Below are positions 8,629 through 17,507 of a stretch of 64,000 nucleotides of DNA, in pieces. A model generated the notes under the pieces. The model was not told the DNA's origin. It did no database searches and saw only the letters and a list, made by a program, of their open reading frames with translations. Made by a program: the position numbers and the translations under genes. The stretch is from NCBI GenBank assembly GCA_029780115.1, contig JAKOZG010000004.1, positions 374,607-438,606 of the forward strand. The letters run 5' to 3'. Every line of letters begins with the position of its first letter. Positions within the stretch are counted from its first letter, which is position 1. The DNA is from Thermotogota bacterium. GTDB lineage: Bacteria; Thermotogota; Thermotogae; Petrotogales; Petrotogaceae.

Positions 8629-8898
8629 ATGGAAACTAAAAATTCTAAAACAGACATAATAAACCGTTTAAAAAGAATCGAAGGCCAAATTAGAGGACTT
8701 CAAAACATGATAATTAATGAAAGAAATTGTAGTGAAATTTTAACTCAATTATCAGCAGTTAAAGGCGCCATAAACAAAGTTTCAGAAGAAATTATGAAAG
8801 AATATACAAGAACTTGTTTAATTGAGTACGAAGAAACGAAAGATGAAAAACTATTAGATGAATTAATAGAAACGATCTCTAGATTTCGAGAGATCTAA
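8629..8898 (+). CDS. CsoR/RcnR/CstR-family (DUF156) transcriptional regulator
   Basis: The 89-residue all-helical regulator begins at the ATG at 8629 behind GGGAGTG; an earlier TTG at 8596 lacks a ribosome site. The family motif RLKRIEGQIRGLQ is at 13-25. Copper-sensing CsoR proteins bind Cu(I) with Cys-His-Cys. Here C34 and C63 are present at the correct spacing of 29, but the histidine position is Y59. Two cysteines without the histidine is the pattern of CstR-type persulfide sensors. The gene lies between ftsH and ctpA rather than beside a metal exporter, so its target is not clear. Confidence 0.88.
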   Translation: METKNSKTDIINRLKRIEGQIRGLQNMIINERNCSEILTQLSAVKGAINKVSEEIMKEYTRTCLIEYEETKDEKLLDELIETISRFREI

Positions 8899-8912
8899 AA
8901 GAGGAGATTTTT

Positions 8913-10220
8913 GTGAGTAAAAAAAAGAAAATTCTTATATCAACATTAATTATTCTTATGGTTTTTGTAACTTCTTGGATATTTCCAAGCCAAGTTCAGA
9001 GTAGTTTTGAAAATAAGCCAGTTGAAGAAATATTTATAGACGAATTTCAAAATCCACTTTTTCGGACCTTATATTTTATAGGCAACTATTATTATGGTAG
9101 AGAAAATATTGATTACAATAAAATACTTGATTCTACCATAGAAGGTATGATGAGAGGATTGAACGATCCTTTTGCCTGGTATTTAGATGCAACTGAAGTT
9201 GAAGAAAGTAAGATTGATACTGAGGCAAAATATGGTGGTTTAGGATTAACTATAAGATATGATCCTGAAAAAAATTTGATTGTTGTGGTTTCGCCAATGA
9301 ACGGGACTCCAGCCCATAGAGCTGGTTTTATGCCGAATGATTATATTTTAGCCATAAATGGTATCCCAACATCTGAGCTTGGTTTACAAAAAGCAGCTTC
9401 TATGATGAGAGGAGAGCCTGGAACAGAGGTAACTTTGGAAATATATAGAGAAGGTTGGAATGATTCAAAAACGGTGACTTTGATTAGAGAAATAATAGAA
9501 ACGAAGACGGTTAAATATGATGTTATTGAATATAATAATAACAAAGTTGCCTATATACTTCTTACAAATTTTGCTGAGACTAGTGCTCAAGAAATGAGAG
9601 ATGTGCTTAATAAGATTTCCAAACAGAAAATTGACGGGGTTATTTTAGACATTCGAAACAACCCAGGAGGTCTTTTGAATGTTGCTATTGAAATATCTTC
9701 AATGTTTTTAAAAACTGGTAAAGTAGTAAGCTTGAGGTATTTTGATGGAACAGAGGAGATCATACCTACATTTCCTGGTTATTACTTTAACTTTTTAGAA
9801 AATATACCCGTCGTAGTGTTAGTTAACAAAGCTTCTGCTTCAGCTTCAGAAATTTTAGCAGGGGCTCTTAAAGATAACGAAGTAGCAACATTGATTGGTG
9901 AAAATACATATGGTAAAGCTGCCGTCCAGCGACCATTTCAACTCTCTACTGGAGGAGAAATTTGGTTGCCTATCGCGCGTTATTTTACTCCAAATGGTAC
10001 GGACATAAATTTAAAAGGAATCATGCCTCATATTGAGGTTAAGAATCCTCCAAAAGAAGTCGTATCTCTAACTTCCATAAGTGAAGAAGAAGCACAGCAA
10101 GCACTTTATACAACAACGGATAAACCTATCTTGCATATTGAAGAAGATTTGCAATTAAAGACAGCTTTGGATTTTATTACAGGGGGTAATCAACTGTGCG
10201 TTTCCACGGTTGGACAGTAG
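8913..10220 (+). CDS. S41-family C-terminal processing protease (CtpA-like)
   Basis: This is a 435-residue exported serine protease. It starts with GTG behind AAGAGGAG and has an N-terminal membrane anchor or signal (about 6-26), a PDZ domain (about 100-180) and an S41 catalytic domain. The catalytic pair fits S310 in ASASASEI and K335 in TYGKAAVQ, 25 residues apart as in the tail-specific protease Prc. It should trim or degrade periplasmic or envelope proteins. Its last 25 bases overlap the next gene, so the two are probably co-translated. Confidence 0.95.
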   Translation: MSKKKKILISTLIILMVFVTSWIFPSQVQSSFENKPVEEIFIDEFQNPLFRTLYFIGNYYYGRENIDYNKILDSTIEGMMRGLNDPFAWYLDATEVEESKIDTEAKYGGLGLTIRYDPEKNLIVVVSPMNGTPAHRAGFMPNDYILAINGIPTSELGLQKAASMMRGEPGTEVTLEIYREGWNDSKTVTLIREIIETKTVKYDVIEYNNNKVAYILLTNFAETSAQEMRDVLNKISKQKIDGVILDIRNNPGGLLNVAIEISSMFLKTGKVVSLRYFDGTEEIIPTFPGYYFNFLENIPVVVLVNKASASASEILAGALKDNEVATLIGENTYGKAAVQRPFQLSTGGEIWLPIARYFTPNGTDINLKGIMPHIEVKNPPKEVVSLTSISEEEAQQALYTTTDKPILHIEEDLQLKTALDFITGGNQLCVSTVGQ

Positions 10221-10879
10221 TTGTTTTTTTAATATTTTTTTCTTTATCAGTAGGATTATACCTCTTATTTGGTCGTTCAGAAGTTAGTTATTATACTATT
10301 GAAAAAACACCAGTATTAAAAGTGGTCAATGATAAATACAAAGTTTCAACTTTAGACAAACAGTTGAAGGATATAAAAAATCTTTCTTTTATTTCAAAAA
10401 GTATTTTGGAGAATAATATATTTATAGGCTTACTAGACTTTGATTTTAAAGATAATATGTTTATTATAAAACCTCTGTCAAAGCGTTCGTATGAAGAATT
10501 TAGAAATATCTCAATTTCAAGTGGTGAAAAATTTAAGGAAAGGAAAGTTGATTATGAACTGTATGGCTTGGTTTTGCCTTATTATCAATTCTTAACTGAA
10601 AATCTCTATATTGAACTAACGCCAACGATATTTGTAACTGATTTGTCTACACTGGATGAGCACAGCTTGAATTTAGCCAAGTCTAAATATTATGTTTTCT
10701 CAAAAGATATTTATAGAGCCTATTCTTTCAATCAAACATTGTTAAGTAGCATCGATGAGTACGGGGGAATAATTTTAGATACTGAGATTTTAGAAAATGC
10801 AGCAGTTTTGCCAATCTTAGAGATCTTGGATAGAGAAGGTATAAAGGTAATAAAGGATTTTTCGATATATGTTTTTTAA
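10196..10879 (+). CDS. Hypothetical membrane-anchored protein
   Basis: I do not recognise this 227-residue protein. It starts with GTG inside the end of the CtpA gene. One N-terminal hydrophobic helix (about 8-25) is followed by about 200 residues with mixed helix and strand character and no cysteine, so it is probably anchored in the inner membrane with its body outside. There is a possible link to the divergent polysaccharide deacetylases that sit beside S41 proteases in other bacteria, but I see no catalytic motif to support this. The coding frame is real by its overlap, its codon use and the next gene 16 bases on. Confidence 0.7.
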   Translation: MRFHGWTVVVFLIFFSLSVGLYLLFGRSEVSYYTIEKTPVLKVVNDKYKVSTLDKQLKDIKNLSFISKSILENNIFIGLLDFDFKDNMFIIKPLSKRSYEEFRNISISSGEKFKERKVDYELYGLVLPYYQFLTENLYIELTPTIFVTDLSTLDEHSLNLAKSKYYVFSKDIYRAYSFNQTLLSSIDEYGGIILDTEILENAAVLPILEILDREGIKVIKDFSIYVF

Positions 10880-10895
10880 AGGTGAGATTTAATAA

Positions 10896-11336
10896 ATGAC
10901 CAAATTGCTTTTAGATTTTTATAATGCTCTTTTTAATCCTAATAAAATTTTTAATTCATCTAAAAATTCTTTTTTCATTCCAATATTAATTTTCTTATTA
11001 TTTATGTTATCTCCTGTTTTTTTGTATAACCCTGTTTTTCGATTAATAGGACATTTTGATGCATTAAAAATAAAATTACTTTTATTTATTTTATTTTTTT
11101 CGTATCTGAGTGCTGGAATAAGGGTTTTATTTGTTTTTAATAACGAAATTTATTATTATCCTTATTTGTCTTCAATATCTCCTTTAATTTTAGGGATTTT
11201 AGGGAAGAATCTTCTCTACTTTGCTGTGGTGTGGAGTATATGTTTGAAGATATATATTGATTTAAAATCAAAAAATTATTTTTCTTTAATTGTTGGTTTG
11301 ATTTTTGATGTGTTTTTAGTTTTTTGGTTGATTTAA
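10896..11336 (+). CDS. Hypothetical integral membrane protein (possibly Yip1-like)
   Basis: The 146-residue protein has about four hydrophobic helices (roughly 27-45, 60-80, 92-112, 128-146). The N-terminal stretch LLLDFYNALFNPNKIF resembles the start of Yip1-like bacterial membrane proteins. It starts with ATG 16 bases after the previous gene, preceded by AGGTGA, and ends at a strong terminator. It is the last gene of the ftsH-ctpA cluster. Function unknown. Confidence 0.7.
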   Translation: MTKLLLDFYNALFNPNKIFNSSKNSFFIPILIFLLFMLSPVFLYNPVFRLIGHFDALKIKLLLFILFFSYLSAGIRVLFVFNNEIYYYPYLSSISPLILGILGKNLLYFAVVWSICLKIYIDLKSKNYFSLIVGLIFDVFLVFWLI

Positions 11337-11375
11337 TTAAATTGGGGACGTAGAATGTCCCCAATTTAATTTTTA
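11337..11375. terminator. Terminator, probably bidirectional
   Basis: A 13-base perfect stem (TTAAATTGGGGAC / GTCCCCAATTTAA) with a 7-base loop is followed by TTTTTA on the plus strand. It starts at the stop codon of the plus-strand cluster and lies just beyond the end of the convergent minus gene. Confidence 0.85.
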
Positions 11376-11394
11376 TAGGAATATATTTTCAACA

Positions 11395-13851
11395 TTATTT
11401 AAACATATCAGAATCGAGCCTTATGGGTAAATTTAACCAATAAAAGGCGCTAATATCAAATTGAATATAAAGTAAATAATTAAATTTCTCTTCTCCAAAA
11501 TTGTATTGAAAGTCCGCACCTGCTACGATGCCGTCAAATCTATATTTTCCGTCCTCAAAAGATATATATGGTCTCCATAGTATTTTGTCTATACTGCTTC
11601 CTAAAAAAATACAATCTTTTTGATAACCTGCATATGGGGTTATCATGGTGTTGAATACTACAAAAGGTTTATTAACTACTGTTGTAAATCCCTTGTCTGA
11701 GTAATATGAAAGATCAAGTCCAAAATCATAAATACTATAATTATTAACACTATACGGCCCAAATCGTGAGAAAGTTTCTATACCATAAGATGAGATAGAA
11801 GTATTTTCTAATTTCAATCCCGCTTCGATGTAGGAAGAAACGTTTTTGTTTAAATGCCATAGATGAGTATTTGCAATAGAAAAATAACTGGTGATTTTTT
11901 CTTTTTCAAGACTTAGAGCTATGGTGTTTGTTGTGTAGTAGTCGAATATTAGACTAAGATCTGCAAAAAACCGGTCATTACCAGTATATACTTGGATCAT
12001 TCCAGAATAATTCAAAGCATCACTTAAAAAGATAGTTCCAGCCCCATAATATATGTTTTCTTCTTCATCAATTGATAAAAAAGGATATGGGAGAAAATGA
12101 AGTTTTTCGAATGTAAATTTTTTCAGCTCTTTTTCGGAAGGAGTATAAACACTGTAACTTTCAAATTCAATTGCGTTTAAATTATTGTTCAAAATAACAG
12201 AATTTGCTTTAGCACTAGGTGAATCTTCTAGATATAAATAAGACAAATGGTATCCTTCATAATCATAAACTAGATGATATAGTTTATGATCTAAAACAAC
12301 GGGATTAAAAGCACCTATAAGATAATGAGTGAGTTGATCAACTTCTTCATTTTCAATATTAAAACAATATATGTTAAATATTCCATCATTGTAGTTTGCA
12401 GAATAAAAAAGACGGTTGTCATAGAAAAATAATTGTAATTCTTTAGCTTCATCGTTAGTTATTTGGTATATATTATTGGTATTTGTAGAGTAAGCATAGA
12501 TGTCAGTTTGATTTTTGTAATTCGCTGAAAAATAGATAATTTGGTTGTTTTTATCGTATGTGATTGAGTTAATTACATATTTACCGTAATCTATAATTTT
12601 TCTTGATTCATTGGTTTTTATATTATACAAATATAAAGCGGTTAAACCATATTCTACTTTAGAATATGCAATTTCATCATTTCCAACAAAAGAAAAGGTT
12701 TTGACCCTCTCATCGATAAGTCTTTTACAATTGCCAGAATTGCATTCGTAGTACAATTTGTTTGTATAATATCCGTAATTGTAAGTAGTAGTTAAGTATA
12801 TTAATTCTCCTCTTTCGTTAATATCAAATTCTTTAATTCCTTTCTTTATTAGTTCTTTGTCTTTGTAAATTCCATTAGGTTTGTTTGGCATTTCTAGATA
12901 GCCATAAATTGATTGTCCGTCAGTTCTTAAATTATCGGTATCTCTATATGTTTCGTCTATCTTAAACCAGGAGATCCTGTATCCTTTTTTAGATAAAAGA
13001 TCATATTCGAGTAAATATTTTTGCTTAATGCTGATCAAGAAAAAATTCCAATTACCGTTTGTTACATAATAAAAAGCTTCGCTGATGTTGCTAAATATTT
13101 TTTTATCTAAAACTTTAATAATTGCCCTTAATGTAGGTTCACCATAATTTTCTACTATTTCTTTTACTAATATTGCTCCATACATATAGTTAAAACCAGC
13201 AGGGCTCCAAACTTCTACGTTTGAGCCAGAGCCTAAATAATACCTAGGAAATTGATTGCTGAGTATTTCTGCTTTTAAATACATATTAAAAAGGTCGTCT
13301 TCAAATCTTCCACCAAACTCTTTACTTTCCATGTATATTGAAAGCCCTTCATGTAGATAACTAGGTTGATGAACCATGTTTAATGTATTTTTAATTAATC
13401 GATTTGGAATCCAAGATATGATCGGATCTCGCACATCATTACCGTAGAATATATGAGTTAACTCGTGTGAAAAAACAAATCTACTCCAATCTTCCACGTT
13501 TCCACCTAAACCTAAAAAATCTTCAGGTGGATTCACATAAAGCCTAATAATGTTAGTCGGAGGTAAGGCGAAAGAGTTTGTAAAGTCAACATCGTCTAGA
13601 ATATATACCGTTATTTTACCAGGGTCTGTTCCAAAAAAATGTTTATAGGTCGTATACAGTTGTTCAGCGTAATCGCTAATTTCTTCATAAAAATAAAAAA
13701 GATCTTTTTCGAAAACAAACTTGTAATGCGTAGTTTCTGTTTGATATAAATTTTTAGGTGGGGTATAAACTTGAGAAGAAAAACTTTCTAGGGAGAAAAG
13801 AGTAATCACTATAATGAAACATATTTTTTTGATTGGTTTGAATTTATGCAT
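11395..13851 (-). CDS. Secreted gluzincin-type metallopeptidase with propeller-like and C-terminal barrel-like regions
   Basis: This 818-residue protein has an N-terminal signal peptide (about 8-26). The zinc motif HELTH is at 129-133 with a probable third ligand E168 in YLHEGLSIYME, as in peptidase MA-like proteins. From about 290 to 560 there are repeated strands such as DIYAYSTNTNNIYQITND that fit TolB or WD40-like propeller blades. From about 600 to the end, alternating short strands with aromatic residues fit a beta-barrel or sandwich. It is probably an outer membrane or surface protease. It is monocistronic and convergent with the ctpA cluster. The substrate is unknown. Confidence 0.75.
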   Translation of the reverse strand: MHKFKPIKKICFIIVITLFSLESFSSQVYTPPKNLYQTETTHYKFVFEKDLFYFYEEISDYAEQLYTTYKHFFGTDPGKITVYILDDVDFTNSFALPPTNIIRLYVNPPEDFLGLGGNVEDWSRFVFSHELTHIFYGNDVRDPIISWIPNRLIKNTLNMVHQPSYLHEGLSIYMESKEFGGRFEDDLFNMYLKAEILSNQFPRYYLGSGSNVEVWSPAGFNYMYGAILVKEIVENYGEPTLRAIIKVLDKKIFSNISEAFYYVTNGNWNFFLISIKQKYLLEYDLLSKKGYRISWFKIDETYRDTDNLRTDGQSIYGYLEMPNKPNGIYKDKELIKKGIKEFDINERGELIYLTTTYNYGYYTNKLYYECNSGNCKRLIDERVKTFSFVGNDEIAYSKVEYGLTALYLYNIKTNESRKIIDYGKYVINSITYDKNNQIIYFSANYKNQTDIYAYSTNTNNIYQITNDEAKELQLFFYDNRLFYSANYNDGIFNIYCFNIENEEVDQLTHYLIGAFNPVVLDHKLYHLVYDYEGYHLSYLYLEDSPSAKANSVILNNNLNAIEFESYSVYTPSEKELKKFTFEKLHFLPYPFLSIDEEENIYYGAGTIFLSDALNYSGMIQVYTGNDRFFADLSLIFDYYTTNTIALSLEKEKITSYFSIANTHLWHLNKNVSSYIEAGLKLENTSISSYGIETFSRFGPYSVNNYSIYDFGLDLSYYSDKGFTTVVNKPFVVFNTMITPYAGYQKDCIFLGSSIDKILWRPYISFEDGKYRFDGIVAGADFQYNFGEEKFNYLLYIQFDISAFYWLNLPIRLDSDMFK

Positions 13852-13942
13852 GTTATTTGCTCTCCTTTTTTTAAAATTATTATTGTTCTTTTAGTTCTAA
13901 CTAATTATACATTAAACAGTAAAAAAGTTACCAAAATAATCC

Positions 13943-13971
13943 TTGACAAAAAGCTCTTTTTATGGTACACT
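13943..13971 (+). promoter_or_regulatory. Promoter of the tRNA operon
   Basis: TTGACA at 13943-13948 and TACACT at 13966-13971 are separated by 17 bases, ending 15 bases before the first tRNA. This is one of the clearest sigma-70 promoters in the window. Confidence 0.85.
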
Positions 13972-13986
13972 TTATTACAGGATAAC

Positions 13987-14075
13987 GCCGAGATGGCGGA
14001 ACTGGTAGACGCTGTGGACTTAAAATCCACTGGGTGGAGACACCCGTGTCGGTTCGAGTCCGACTCTCGGCACCA
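13987..14075 (+). tRNA. tRNA-Leu (anticodon TAA)
   Basis: Acceptor stem GCCGAGA pairs with TCTCGGC. The anticodon stem GTGGA/TCCAC closes the loop CTTAAAA with anticodon TAA. A long variable arm (class II), the GGTTCGAGTCC T-arm and an encoded CCA are all present. It reads UUA codons, abundant in this AT-rich genome. First gene of a three-tRNA operon. Confidence 0.97.
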
Positions 14076-14106
14076 CCTAAGTTTCCAAATTAATCAATTT
14101 AGTGGG

Positions 14107-14183
<77 letters not shown>

Positions 14184-14208
14184 TTCATGTGGTAGAGGAG
14201 TTATTTAT

Positions 14209-14285
14209 GGCGGCGTAGCTCAGTTGGCTAGAGCATACGGTTCATACCCGTAGTGTCAAGAGTTCGAATCTCTTCGCCGCCACCA
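14209..14285 (+). tRNA. tRNA-Met, elongator (anticodon CAT)
   Basis: A GGCGGCG/CGCCGCC acceptor stem, TACGG/CCGTA anticodon stem with loop TTCATAC, AGAGTTCGAATCTCT T-arm and encoded CCA are present. The CAT anticodon could also belong to a lysidine-modified tRNA-Ile. The resemblance to elongator Met in the D-arm (GTAGCTCAGTTGG) favours Met. Confidence 0.9.
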
Positions 14286-14297
14286 CAAAAAGCTTTT

Positions 14298-14340
14298 CAA
14301 ATAAAAAGGTGGAGTTTTAAAAACTCCACCTTTTTATTTG
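14298..14340. terminator. Bidirectional terminator
   Basis: A 21-base perfect inverted repeat is centred on 14319, with core AGGTGGAGTTTT / AAAACTCCACCT and T runs on both strands. It ends the tRNA operon and the convergent beta-barrel gene. Confidence 0.9.
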
Positions 14341-14352
14341 AACTTGTTCGCT

Positions 14353-15027
14353 TTAAAACTCTAATGTTAGACCTGCTCCTATTCGCAAACCAGATAAATC
14401 AACTATAACCTCATCTTCACCTTCATATGCTTCATAATTTCCTTCAATATTTTTAATTTCTCTAAGAGGCAGTTTTGCAATTCTATATGTTCCATTAAAA
14501 GATACATTTAGATTTTTTGTAATATTAAGATTTATTCCGGCGCCAACCAAGTATCCAAAACCTTTAAATTTTAAGCCCGATAATTCGGCTGTACTTGTAA
14601 TTGGTCCCCAGCTTATTTCTCCTTTCGAGGTTGTTTCATTTGAATAATAAGCAACTGCTGCTTTTAGATCTAAACTGATAGGTAAGATTGGAACATTTGC
14701 TTTTAATCTTAAAGCTGCATAAGGTCCGAAAATTGATTGACTAATAGATATGACTGTTTGTCCGGAAGAACTTTCATATTTACTATTAAATAAGTCAGCA
14801 CCAATTTCTATTCCAATATTTCCGCCTAGCCCGACGCCGGCATATCCACCCCACCCTTTTTCCATACTTTTATTTACTTCCTCTGAAAAGATACTTTGTA
14901 ATTCTTCTTTCAAATAGAAGTCAAAATTATAGGTGTTGTAGCTAAATCCTCCTACTACATCTAGAGCAAAAGTGGAAGCAAAAGTGATTAACACGATAAC
15001 AAATATGAATATAGTAAACCTTTTCAT
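14353..15027 (-). CDS. Small outer membrane beta-barrel protein
   Basis: The 224-residue protein has a signal peptide (about 1-21) and then alternating amphipathic strands with Gly and aromatic residues (WGGYAGVGLGGNIGIEIGAD and similar). It ends in LEF, the aromatic C terminus typical of outer membrane barrels recognised by BamA. Eight to ten strands would fit an OmpA-transmembrane or OprF-like barrel. No peptidoglycan-binding domain is present. The start ATG follows GGAGAG. Its ligand or role cannot be told from the sequence. Confidence 0.75.
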   Translation of the reverse strand: MKRFTIFIFVIVLITFASTFALDVVGGFSYNTYNFDFYLKEELQSIFSEEVNKSMEKGWGGYAGVGLGGNIGIEIGADLFNSKYESSSGQTVISISQSIFGPYAALRLKANVPILPISLDLKAAVAYYSNETTSKGEISWGPITSTAELSGLKFKGFGYLVGAGINLNITKNLNVSFNGTYRIAKLPLREIKNIEGNYEAYEGEDEVIVDLSGLRIGAGLTLEF

Positions 15028-15093
15028 AATTACTCTCCTCCGTTAATAAATTAAATTTCTTTTTTATTATATAAGGGGATAATTAAAAAAACA

Positions 15094-17232
15094 TTAAACT
15101 ATTCTTTTTATTTTTAAAACGCGGCTTTGAAAGAGAGGAGACTTTCCATAATAAAAGAAATCTTTGTAAGTATCTTCGATAATAAAACCTCTTTCTTTAA
15201 ATGCCTTACCTGTTAATTGAATAATTTCTTTTTCTTCATCTTTAATTCCTTCATAAATACCATAGAGATAATTATCTTCTAATCCTTTAAGTTTTATATT
15301 TACTCTATCAAATAATCCAAACCTTCTTGGATTCCTTAGATAAATGATTACCCCCTCATTTTTATCTTTTGTAAGATATTGAACTGCAAAATATCGCTCT
15401 TTATTGACTGACGAGAGTCGATATTGGTTTCCTTCCTGTACTATCTCTCGAATTTCCTTGTATAATTGAACTTGTCTTTTGGCAATAGCAATGTCATCAG
15501 GGGTAAACTTATTTAAATCAGCACCAATTCCGAGTGAACCAATCATTGAGGAGTGGAATCTATATTCTAAAGAATATTTATCTTTTCCTCCCCAATCAGT
15601 AACCCATCCCATCATTATTTTTGGAGCATATGCATAAGAAAAACCTTCTTGAATTTCCAGCCTGTCAAAGGGATCGGTGTTGTCACTGGTCCACACTTGA
15701 TCTGCATACTTTAAAATACCTAAATCTACCCTTCCTCCACCGCTAGAACAACTTTCAAAAGTTACCTGCGGATGTTTTTCTCTTAAGTAGTTCCAAATAT
15801 CATACAAGTTCCATACGTACCTTACCCAAATTTCTCTTTGTTTAGTCGGTTTCACTTCGGGCCACCCTGATTCAAAAATGTGTCTGTTCATATCCCATTT
15901 TACAAAATCTATATTGTTTTCTGTTAATAGTTTATCCATAAATTCTTTAATGTATTCTTTTACGTCGTCTCTTGCAAGGTTCAAAATAAGTTGGTTTCTC
16001 TGTTCAGTTCTTGGCCTGTTTGGGAAATGTATAACCCAATCGGGATGCTTTCTATATAGATCACTATCAGGATTCACCATTTCTGGTTCTACCCATATGC
16101 CAAAATCCATTCCAAGAGATTTGACAAAGTCGATTAAAGGTTTCAAACCTTTAGGAAACTTTTCAGGGTTAACATACCAATCTCCTAGCCCGGCTTTGTC
16201 ATTATTTCTTTGTCCAAACCATCCATCATCAACTACGAACAATTCTACGCCTATTTGAGAAGCTTTTTCTGCTAATTTTTTTTGATTTTCTTCGTTCACA
16301 TTGAAAGTAGTCGCCTCCCATGAATTGTATAATACTTTTCGTGGTTTGTGAGCTTTGTCTTGAGGTAGGATGTAATCAAGTTGATAGTGGTGCAAGTTTT
16401 GGCTTGCTTTTGAAAATCCCTCATTAGAAAAGCCGAAGATAAATTTTGGGGTGGTGAAACTTTTAGAAGGTTCTAATAAGTATTTGAAATCCCAATCGTT
16501 AATACCTCCAACAACTGCTATTCGTTCATATATTCTTTTTTGTATAACTATTTTCCAGTTACCGCTCCAACTTAATTCGCTAAAATAAACCTTTCCGTTA
16601 TCTTCTTGAGCCTCATAATCTATTGAGAAAAATGGATTAAGATAAGGGCCAGTGTTTCCTACTCTGCTTTCTAAAACCTTTTTCCCTTCATTTATTTCTT
16701 CACTTCTAAGACAAAATTCATTGGCCCACATTCCACATAAATAGTTTAATCTAGCGCTTTTATTGTTATCAACGTAAATAGACGCGGATTTTATATCTTC
16801 AATTTTTATTGGTTTTAAAGAGGTGTTTTTTACTTCTACCCATCGTTCAATAATGTCATATTCATCAACTAGTTGATAGAAAAGTTTTACCTTTAAACCA
16901 TAATGATCATCGATCAATTCCATAGTCAGTTTATTTTCTTCAATATTGGAGTTTTTGTAGGTTAAAATCACATCTCTAACCCCATCAAAGTATTCAACTT
17001 TCAAACAATGCTCAACGTGATTATTTTCGCCCCTTACTGAGAATTCATGATCCCAAGAATATCTGTCAGTCACAAGGAAATCCTTGTCCGTAGGATAATC
17101 TTCAAACCTTGGAAGTCTAAGGCCCCAATAATAATTCTTTAACTTTTCTAATTTGTCTAACCCGAAAACGTATCCCATATTCTGAGTTTCTAGATACCAA
17201 GTTTTTGTTTTTTCATTAAAATTTATAGACAT
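15094..17232 (-). CDS. Alpha-galactosidase, GH36
   Basis: This 712-residue cytoplasmic enzyme hydrolyses terminal alpha-galactosides such as melibiose and raffinose. The GH36 domain order is complete: an N-terminal beta-sandwich, then the TIM barrel with VDDGWFG, the nucleophile region FVKWDMNR near residue 446 and the acid/base region WTSDNTDPFDR near 515, then a C-terminal beta domain. There is no signal peptide. The length is typical of bacterial tetrameric forms. It follows a GGGGG-type ribosome site. No sugar transporter is adjacent, so substrate uptake must be encoded elsewhere. Confidence 0.95.
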   Translation of the reverse strand: MSINFNEKTKTWYLETQNMGYVFGLDKLEKLKNYYWGLRLPRFEDYPTDKDFLVTDRYSWDHEFSVRGENNHVEHCLKVEYFDGVRDVILTYKNSNIEENKLTMELIDDHYGLKVKLFYQLVDEYDIIERWVEVKNTSLKPIKIEDIKSASIYVDNNKSARLNYLCGMWANEFCLRSEEINEGKKVLESRVGNTGPYLNPFFSIDYEAQEDNGKVYFSELSWSGNWKIVIQKRIYERIAVVGGINDWDFKYLLEPSKSFTTPKFIFGFSNEGFSKASQNLHHYQLDYILPQDKAHKPRKVLYNSWEATTFNVNEENQKKLAEKASQIGVELFVVDDGWFGQRNNDKAGLGDWYVNPEKFPKGLKPLIDFVKSLGMDFGIWVEPEMVNPDSDLYRKHPDWVIHFPNRPRTEQRNQLILNLARDDVKEYIKEFMDKLLTENNIDFVKWDMNRHIFESGWPEVKPTKQREIWVRYVWNLYDIWNYLREKHPQVTFESCSSGGGRVDLGILKYADQVWTSDNTDPFDRLEIQEGFSYAYAPKIMMGWVTDWGGKDKYSLEYRFHSSMIGSLGIGADLNKFTPDDIAIAKRQVQLYKEIREIVQEGNQYRLSSVNKERYFAVQYLTKDKNEGVIIYLRNPRRFGLFDRVNIKLKGLEDNYLYGIYEGIKDEEKEIIQLTGKAFKERGFIIEDTYKDFFYYGKSPLFQSRVLKIKRIV

Positions 17233-17374
17233 AATATACCCCCTAAAATTAAGATTTTAGATATGCAAAAAAATATTCCAAAAAATGAGATTTTGAATAT
17301 AAAATGGTTACCAGCACAGAGTCCTTTGCCCTCTTCCTCAGTATCCTTACCGAAAAAAGTTTAAAACATTATTT

Positions 17375-17403
17375 TTATAAAGTTTATATGAATTTTATAA
17401 CAA
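17375..17403 (-). promoter_or_regulatory. Possible promoter of the alpha-galactosidase gene
   Basis: On the minus strand TTGTTA and TTATAA are 17 bases apart, about 145 bases before the start codon. Both boxes are imperfect and the region is AT-rich, so this is tentative. Confidence 0.35.
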
Positions 17404-17456
17404 TAATATAATTTAAGTTGTTTTTGATTTCAAAGAAATAATAGACAAATAAAATT

Positions 17457-17484
17457 AGTAAGACGCCCTTAAGGACGTCTTACT
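17457..17484 (-). terminator. Terminator of the MATE transporter gene
   Basis: The minus-strand transcript has a 9-base stem AGTAAGACG / CGTCTTACT closed over TCCTTAAGGG, followed by AATTTTATTT. It lies 24 bases past the stop codon. Confidence 0.75.
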
Positions 17485-17507
17485 CGAGGTAATAGCGTAT
17501 GAATTCT

